This document shows positions 57,714-64,000 of a stretch of 64,000 nt of DNA, in pieces (position 1 is the first letter of the stretch; every line of letters starts with the position of its first letter). The notes beneath the pieces were generated by a model that ran no database searches, had not been told where the DNA came from, and saw only the letters and a program-made list of their open reading frames with translations. The translations under genes were made by a program, and so were the position numbers. Source of the DNA: Symbiodinium kawagutii (lineage: Eukaryota; Sar; Dinophyceae; Suessiales; Symbiodiniaceae); NCBI GenBank assembly GCA_009767595.1, contig VSDK01004639.1:19316-83315 (forward strand). The letters are read 5' to 3'.

Positions 57714-58103
57714 CTGTTTTGCTGTCATCGGTCGATTCTCCCAAATCTCAGTTCTGGCATTTCCATTCCACAACAAGGTAAGCCCAGCCAGTGAGACTGG
57801 GCAAACCCTGGATACTTCCCATGTGAAAGTGACATCTTCTGAATCAAAGCGCTCTTTGCCCCGTGAAACTGCCAACATCTCAGCTGCCAACTCCACTCAG
57901 ACGTGGCCTGAGTTGAAACCATGCAGGATCCACTGCAAACCGGAAAAAAAGACAGAAATCTTCTCCTGGAAAGAAGAAAAAAACAGAGAGTCTCCTGGCA
58001 TAGGATTTGGATAACGATGTCGATGACTGGGTGCCCGGGCCAACCATTTCGGAACAGGAACCTGGAAATCCGAAACAACCTCGGTGCTGGGTCCACGGCG
58101 CTG
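57714..58103 (-). CDS. Three-exon phase-consistent minus-strand segment, unknown protein
   Basis: In transcript order: 57995-58103 (SAVDPAPRLFRISRFLFRNG then WPGHPVIDIVIQILCQ), 57908-57965 (EKISVFFSGLQWILHGFNS) and 57714-57895 (ELAAEMLAVSRGKERFDSED then VTFTWEVSRVCPVSLAGLTL and LWNGNARTEIWENRPMTAKQ). Donors are GA, AG/GC and AG/GT, and all joins keep frame. The last exon (182 nt) has strong coding character and could be a beta-sandwich-type extracellular segment, but this is not established. Confidence 0.55.
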
Positions 58104-58311
58104 CTGTGGTTCAGGGCAGTGTGCTGAGAACCGGGCCTCCAAATGCTTCGCGGTCACCCTTGGGGTGCCTGTGCCACGGGTCACGTGTCATCCTCCCTTC
58201 TCTTTCTCTTAGGATGTTGGAAGATGCTTCTAACTTTCATCTTCTCACTTCCATCTTGCTGTTTGCTTCTCTCTTTCATCCACATTCATCCACTTTCACA
58301 CAAGGTGACAC

Positions 58312-58373
58312 CACGGTTGGACACATTTCCAGTTGGATCTTTGTCCAGCAGCACTTTGCACTGGGCGTCCCAG
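58312..58373 (-). CDS. Candidate exon, unknown protein
   Basis: Minus strand after TTTTCAG. Reads WDAQCKVLLDKDPTGNVSNR and ends near CGTG/GTGTCACC. It lies between the membrane exon and the three-exon segment and is probably the same gene. Confidence 0.45.
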
Positions 58374-58636
58374 CTGAAAATGCTGGGCATTGGAAGATCG
58401 TCAGCTAGGACCTGGCAGGTTCAACCCTTGGAGTCCTCAGCATGGCTTCGACCCCTCAACTGTGAGGGACACCCATTGAACCTTCAAGGTCCAATGGGTG
58501 CACTGTTCAGGGCTTGAACTGCTTGGGTTACAACTTGGAGGATTCCATGAAGAGATTTCGGGAATGTTGGATTTTCTTCCAGGTTCTCAGATCTCTCAAA
58601 CGTTTCTTTCAGGTACAAATGGTGTCATGGCCGGAC

Positions 58637-58918
58637 CTTCAACATCTCCGTGACAACGACCACCAACAAGAACCAAACACCGGAACCACCAATCAGCGGG
58701 GCCTGTTTGAGCTTGTCGAAGAATGCACCGTAGTTTGACCTCAGACGCCAAGCCAGTGAGACCATGGGGATGACCAACACAGCTTGACAGAACGTTAGCA
58801 ACGCACAGTCTATGACAAGAAGAACCATCAAGAATTGAAATGCAAACACCACCAGTAAGAATTGGGACGTGTGCCCCCAAATATGATGAGAGTCCCTGAT
58901 TCCCCAAAAGTTGCACAT
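58637..58918 (-). CDS. Multi-pass membrane exon (282 nt, 94 codons)
   Basis: Minus strand from CATGCAG to TTGAAG/GTCCGG. Reads MCNFWGIRDSHHIWGHTSQF, then two hydrophobic segments (FLLVVFAFQFLMVLLVIDCA and LLTFCQAVLVIPMVSLAW), a polar loop (RLRSNYGAFFDKLKQAPLIG) and a third hydrophobic segment (VWFLLVVVVTEML). Three membrane helices in one exon identify this gene as an integral membrane protein. The family is not known. Confidence 0.65.
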
Positions 58919-58969
58919 CTGCATGAAACCAGGAAGCAACTAATTCACTTGTCAACTCATTCAGGTCCC

Positions 58970-59027
58970 AAGAATCTGGCGACTCCAGCATCCCCAACAC
59001 TTTCAAACAGAGTATCAGCAACAAACC
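58970..59027 (-). CDS. Candidate exon (about 58 nt)
   Basis: Minus strand after TTTGCAG/G. Reads FVADTLFESVGDAGVARFLG. It is immediately upstream of the membrane exon on the same strand. Confidence 0.45.
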
Positions 59028-59207
59028 TGCAAACAATAGAACAGTTGGACAATTGAATGAACCAAATTTTCAAAGTGGACAATTAGCCAATCAGCTATTC
59101 ATATCAATTGTTGGCTATTCATATCAACTGCCATTGCTGGGCTAACCTGGTTACCTGCGGGTGGTTAGTGACTCCAATGACCAGCCAACCGGTGGTTGGT
59201 GACTCAC

Positions 59208-59291
59208 CAGCCTCAGCAGCTTGGTCCTCGACGGAAAGTTCTCCAACTGCTGGGAAAGAGCGGTGGCCTGGAGGGCAAGGGCAAAGACCAT
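59208..59291 (-). CDS. Candidate exon (84 nt, 28 codons)
   Basis: Minus strand, reading MVFALALQATALSQQLENFP then SRTKLLRL and ending at CTG/GTGAGTC, a near-consensus GT donor. The ATG may be a start codon or internal. Confidence 0.42.
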
Positions 59292-59375
59292 GATGATCAA
59301 CCAACCATTATAACCTACCTGCGACTAATGATTTGAAGTTTAGGGGGTGATAACTAAGAATGGGGTATATCGTGG

Positions 59376-59376
59376 T

Positions 59377-59418
<42 letters not shown>

Positions 59419-59425
59419 CGATGAC
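59376..59425. repeat. ATG trinucleotide microsatellite
   Basis: Uninterrupted ATG/GAT repeats followed by ACGATGACGATG. Confidence 0.97.
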
Positions 59426-60110
59426 GATGATGGCTGTGCTGGTGCCGATTATGAGGATGGCTATGCCCCATGATCTAAAAATGATCATCTTTGGGGCATC
59501 CATCTTTGGAGTAGCACAATTGACCACCCATTCTTCGGCATTTCACCAACTGGAAATCCTCAATCATCACGAAGTGTCATTGGCTTCCTGCGGAGTTGGC
59601 TGAGAGCCGGGCATTTTCATCCTGCACTTTGATGGCCTCAAGAGGCATCCCCTCTTCAGAGTGGCCAAATCTATGCGTCAACATCCTAACTCAAGTTCAT
59701 TGACTGAGTTCATTAGCTACGTACATATTTGAGTGAGCCAATTGAGCAGCTTGATTGACCGAGTCCTTTGACCAGGTTGATTGACTCAGTTCATCGGTCC
59801 CTAGAAACTATGTAGTATTACCGCCTATCATAACCAATCAATCAGAGTGTTTGACATTGCTCAGGATGGCGTTGTCCGATGATTGGAAAACACAAACAAC
59901 AATTGCACACCGTCATCGATTGATTCAAATGCGAAAACTGCTACTGACTACCAAGCCCTATCCAATCAACAACCCATGAATCATCAATCCTCATCAATCA
60001 TCATCAACCCTTCTTCGCCATGGTTCAACCATCATAAGGCAACCATACTACAGCCACCATCATAAACCAACCAACGTTAACCAATCCCAAAACCACCAGC
60101 TGAAAACTGC
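59426..60110. other. Intron-like simple sequence
   Basis: ATCATCAATC, CAACCATCATAA and TTGACTGAG-type words dominate. No supported exon was found. Confidence 0.4.
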
Positions 60111-60153
60111 CAAGTTGCGAAGCTCACTGTGCTGGTGGGCAGGGACCTTATGA
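60111..60153 (-). CDS. Short candidate exon
   Basis: Minus strand after GCACAG. Reads IRSLPTSTVSFAT and ends at TTG/GCAGTT, a GC donor. Low support on its own. Confidence 0.3.
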
Positions 60154-60775
60154 CTGTGCGGGCAATGGTGAGGGGTTAGCCAGTTGGGTACCCCGGGGCT
60201 ATGGTGCTCCTGGCATTTCATCATGGGGTTTTGTCTGTGGCCAGGGAGATATCTACATCATACTGATGAGCTCAAGGGCAACCACTGTCCAGTCATTGAA
60301 ATTCCAATTATTTAGCTGGTGCAACAATCATCCCACAGCCAATGCATTGCGAATAGCTACAAAAATCATTAGGTGATGATGGATTTATCAACAATCGTAA
60401 GTCATATCAAGCAATAGAGTAGCATAGAAAACACAGGCCACATTCAACCTATAATTCAAACAAATCTATCAAGTACGGGAAATATGGTTGTCATCTTCAT
60501 CTTTTGAACCAATCAACAATACATCAGCTTAGAGACCCTGAAAGGATAAACTACCCATCAGGATATGATATGACCCGATGATTTTGCAATACGTACATGT
60601 GTTTAATCCATCAGGAACGATAAACATCAACGAAGCACTATCTCAGCCTATTCATCATGATTAATCATTTCTAACCATGAACTAACCATCAAGTGCCTCA
60701 TGAGGATGAGCTGCTATGAACCTTGAATCAACCAATGCTTAACCAATGGATCTCCCAAGGCCAGCTGGTAGCCAC

Positions 60776-60835
60776 CCTGAAATTTGTCGGCTCGAGCCAC
60801 TGTCGCACTACGCCGGCAATGCCCAGGAGATCCAC
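60776..60835 (-). CDS. Candidate exon (60 nt, 20 codons)
   Basis: Minus strand between CGCACAG/G and AGG/GTGGCT. Reads VDLLGIAGVVRQWLEPTNFR. It is an in-frame 60-nt unit in phase 0 at both ends. Confidence 0.45.
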
Positions 60836-61570
60836 CTGTGCGAAAGGGAGCCTTCACGGCACCAGGTCCTACGGGGGCAATTTGTCTAGTCAGGGGGGTC
60901 TGTTGGTCCAGTTGCTGAGAAATTCACCATGGATGATGCTCGATGATGCTTGATCTCATGGGTAATGAACGGGAAATTATGCGTCAACGAGTTGCAAAGA
61001 TGACTCTCAACAAGAATTCTTTGTCAAGCACAGGATCTGGTTCGACAACGCAGCACAGCTCGTGCATTCAAACCTTCTGGCAGGTTTTTGCAACCCCTTC
61101 AAGTCCAACTCTTCCCAGCTAGCTGGTGAAACCACTCCTACACGGAATACAAAAAGTCATGACCAGAATTTCAATGCTGAAAGGATCAGACTTTGCATAT
61201 TAGATTGGCCGGTCATCATTGCCCAAGTACTTGCATGTACTAGAGATTTAGAATGCTGTCAATCAAAGACTTCATCTTGTTCATAGTGAAATGTTCAGCA
61301 TCAAAGGTTTTCTCACCTTTGCTTAGTCCCTTGGATCACAAACCAATCATCATAATCAGATCACCAATCATCATGATCAACCATGAATCAACACCACTAA
61401 TCAACCACTAACCACCCTTAATCAACACCATTAATTAACCACTAACCACCATTAATCAACACCACTAAGCAACCATTAACCACCACTAATCAACCCTTAA
61501 TCACCCAGCAACCGAGGTCCTCTAAACTCATCCAACTCATCCCGTAGCCACAGCGCCCACACCGCTGCAC
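60836..61570. other. Intron-like, with AATCAACCACTAACCACC repeats
   Basis: 61376-61510 is a run of degenerate ATTAATCAACCACTAACCACC units. The rest is mixed AT-rich sequence without supported exons. Confidence 0.55.
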
Positions 61571-61630
61571 CTGCGCTGGATCCACACCCAGGGCATGGGC
61601 CAAGGCCTCCTGGATGTAGGGAAGATATGC
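61571..61630 (-). CDS. Candidate exon (60 nt, 20 codons)
   Basis: Minus strand between GCGCCAG/G and GCGCAG/GTGCAG. Reads AYLPYIQEALAHALGVDPAQ, phase 0 at both ends. The pattern (A..I..ALA.ALGV....) resembles a short alpha-beta module common in dinoflagellate extracellular proteins (recalled, not searched). Confidence 0.5.
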
Positions 61631-61984
61631 CTGGCGCGGCTCCAAGGGGTTGAGGTTGGGTGGTGTTGGTTGGTTTGGTCGGTTGGTTGGGTTGATTTGC
61701 TTGAGGTGGGGTTTGTTGGTGACGTTTGGGTGGTGGTCTGGTTTGGCCTGGTTTGGCCTGGTTAGTCAGCTACTTCGCTGGCTTGGGTTGTTTCGTCGGT
61801 CTTGGAAGGTTGGTGATGGTTGATTCTGGTCGTGCGGCAGAGCAAAGACAACAATCACCACCACATTCTGCGAAGAATGATCAGTGGCAATCCTCAAGTG
61901 TAGCAGTTGGCTCATGTTGGGACTTCCCCAGACCCAACGGTCACGTGATTTAATCACAGGTATCTATCCATCAGTAGTCATCAA

Positions 61985-62142
61985 TGCAAACTCTTCAACA
62001 GTCGCTATTTGTCCGTTGATGATGCTTGTCAGCACTCCCAGCAGCAGCGCTGCAACAACCTGCCAACCAAAAACACATTTCCTGCCGCCGCGCTCGCTTA
62101 CCTCGTCCGCAAACAAACCTGGGAAGGAAAGAGCCATGGAAG
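61985..62142 (-). CDS. Two candidate exons (62102-62142, about 61985-62059)
   Basis: The first reads SMALSFPGLFADE and ends at GAG/GTAAGC. The second starts after TTGGCAG and reads VVAALLLGVLTSIINGQIAT then VEEFALMTTDG. The join keeps phase 0. A hydrophobic stretch suggests a signal or membrane segment. The 3' border of the second exon is unknown. Confidence 0.42.
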
Positions 62143-63454
62143 CTGAGAGAAATTTTTCATCAATGGATGATCTATCATGTCTAAGAGGTGGGTTAGCATC
62201 TTGATGTTTGAGCTACCATGTTTACTTTGTTCACTGATCAAGTTCAAACAAGGCCATTCCAGAATTCTGTGCATTCGACGCATTCCTATACAACAGCATG
62301 AATACTCATATGCACATCTGCATGTGGGAAGGCATTTGATTTCACTGATGAGGGAGTAGCACCCGGCAGCTGTTTTTGATGGTTCAACTGTGGAAACCAA
62401 TATCTTCCAAGTGGGGCCCGGCAAAACTCAAGGTCTCCCCGCTGACATCATGACCGATTGTGTTGAGAGTCTCTGAGTGGCACACTGGTGTCGTAGGATC
62501 CTGGTGTGACTTGCAAGCAGCGCCAGGCATTTCAGGGACCAAGAAAAGAACAGTATGCTTCATCGCCAATAGTCGTGAATACCAAGCGAATCACAATAAT
62601 TGTTGATGGCTGACCATGCTTAAGGATTCATGATTAAGAGAATCAGTTGTAAATAATGATCAGCAGTGGTTATCAGTAGCGACCACATGTGGGTTCAACC
62701 GGAAACATCTTCACACCTGTCATTTCAGTCTTCATGGAGGCCCCATGAAGTTCCAGAGAGAGAAGCCATCGATCTAAACGTAAGGTCGAAAGGTCAAACT
62801 GGAAAGAATTTATAAGTGTAAGACAGTCACAGGGAAGGTAGCCCAAATCTGTGAACTTCTCATGCTGGCAATTGGTAAAACGGACCCCATGATGCCTCGC
62901 ACCACCCAACGCAGTCCATTTTTGGATCATTGGCAGAGACTCACGCAGCGGTGCGATCTGAACTTGCTCAGCTCAACACATTGGGACAACCCCGCAGCGG
63001 ATAGTGATCGCTCTGGTGAATCAAAGCTACCAATGGCTGTGACCAAGATAGATCCCTTTCAATCTTTTCATCTCCCAATATTGACGGACTACTGTTGTTG
63101 TTGATGATGATGACGACGTGGATTTTGTTGTGAACTACCAAGCTTTGGTTGAAGAAATTGGGGCATGTCCCATAGGTTCTGCTTGCAGGACAGATCACAG
63201 CGACCTGGTGAAACTGCGTGTGACGTGCAGGTGTAGTTCATTGGCGCGCTTTGAACGGCGTTGGACATGGCACCGAAACGCGCAGGATGACTTGGAAAGG
63301 AATTCTCATGAGATGACTTCAAACATTCAACCTCCATCAAAAAAAATCCTGGTCAATGAACATTCCTACTTCATCCAATGCAAATGGTTCCCTCCAAACC
63401 AGCTGTTGCAATGCCCCGCTATTCTTAACTTTATCAATGATCCAACTGTTGGTT
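62143..63454. other. Intron-like stretch
   Basis: No splice-bounded exon was recognised with confidence. Open frames near 63118-63340 exist on both strands. A short TTGTTGATGATGATGA run lies near 63095. Confidence 0.35.
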
Positions 63455-63458
63455 CTCA

Positions 63459-63582
63459 GGTCCTGGAAGAAGCTGGGTTTCCAAGCCGGATGTCCAACTG
63501 CCGTCCTATCCCGTACTGGCGCGAACCGTGCGGCCTGTCAGCCTGCAAGCTCCTGGCGCCCAAGGAGTTGGTCGCTTGGTGA
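63459..63582. CDS. Candidate exon, strand undecided
   Basis: GC-rich and open on both strands. Plus strand after CTCAG/G: VLEEAGFPSRMSNCRPIPYW then REPCGLSACKLLAPKELVAW, ending at G/GTGATC. Minus strand: SLQADRPHGSRQYGIGRQLD then IRLGNPASSRT. Neighbouring exons favour minus; the splice sites fit plus better. Confidence 0.35.
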
Positions 63583-63602
63583 TCGTTGGGATGTGTTGAT
63601 CC

Positions 63603-63693
63603 ATTGATGAAGCACCTGCAGCACCAAGCAGCATTAAGCTGGTACTGTTCAAACAGCTGGCTGCTGATGGTATCAAGCAGGTGCTTCATCAAT
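63603..63693. repeat. Fold-back element with 17-bp perfect terminal inverted repeats
   Basis: ATTGATGAAGCACCTGC at 63603-63619 is the exact reverse complement of 63677-63693. Inside these arms, ACCAAGCAGC and GCTGCTGATGGT form a second imperfect arm. It could fold into a hairpin and may be a small MITE-like element. Confidence 0.8.
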
Positions 63694-64000
63694 GAGTCAG
63701 TTGGTTTTGCTGGTCTGTTGATTGTTGTCGTTGCTTTGAACCAGCATTAGCAATCATTATTAATAATGATGAAGCCTTTTGAAGCACTATGAAACTACAA
63801 ATGATCATCTATTTGTCGCCGTTCACAAGCATTGAGTAGTCTGCAATGACTATAGACCATCGGACCATCATTGATCATCATAGTATTTATCAAACAATCA
63901 TCCATCGCTAGTAGCCATCACTAGTAATCATAATATTTATCATGCATACATTAAACAGTAACCATATGAAACCCTGAAAGAACCACCCCAACATCAACAG
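63694..64000. other. AT-rich simple-sequence tail
   Basis: ATCATCATTGATCATCATAG-type words and no exon. The window ends here. Confidence 0.5.

Overview
This is eukaryotic nuclear DNA, most probably from a dinoflagellate of the Symbiodiniaceae or a close relative. The sequence evidence is: small exons separated by introns; introns that use GC and GA donors as well as GT, with AG or AG+G acceptors; dense TGATGG/ATCAACC-type simple sequence in introns; and long satellite tracts. No tRNA, rRNA, CRISPR array or bacterial operon was recognised. The species assignment is inference.

Layout. (1) 1-9 kb, plus strand: scattered candidate exons of one or more unrecognised genes. (2) 9.07-10.96 kb, plus strand: a clear two-exon dynamin-superfamily GTPase of about 529 residues. 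(3) 15.2-22.8 kb and 24.0-33.4 kb, plus strand: two tandem copies of one gene for a multi-pass membrane protein with a PAS-like cytoplasmic region. Comparing the copies fixed the exon borders. Copy B reads open through 15 phase-compatible exons (about 585 residues). Copy A shares the first eight exons but has lost one exon, truncated another and gained a stop codon. (4) 33.4-46.6 kb: a gene-poor island of nearly pure A+T blocks, a 70-bp minisatellite, CA-rich and ACACATATGAGAG-type satellites, a 0.6-kb pyrimidine tract and a 1.8-kb purine tract. (5) 46.9-63 kb: small exons on the minus strand, including an eight-exon chain with consistent phases (51.97-53.51 kb), a multi-pass membrane exon (58.6-58.9 kb) and several cysteine-containing exons. 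One minus-strand gene ends at 51237.

Genes left of the island run rightward and genes right of it run leftward, so the island lies at a convergent strand switch. Dinoflagellate chromosomes are known to carry unidirectional gene arrays, and convergent array ends have been reported as domain boundaries. The island is therefore a candidate boundary.

Most individual exon calls are hand-made from splice motifs and codon patterns. Those supported by paralogue comparison (15-33 kb) and the GTPase are the most secure. The membrane PAS-like gene pair and the minus-strand exon chains are the parts most likely to be missed by gene finders that assume GT-AG introns.
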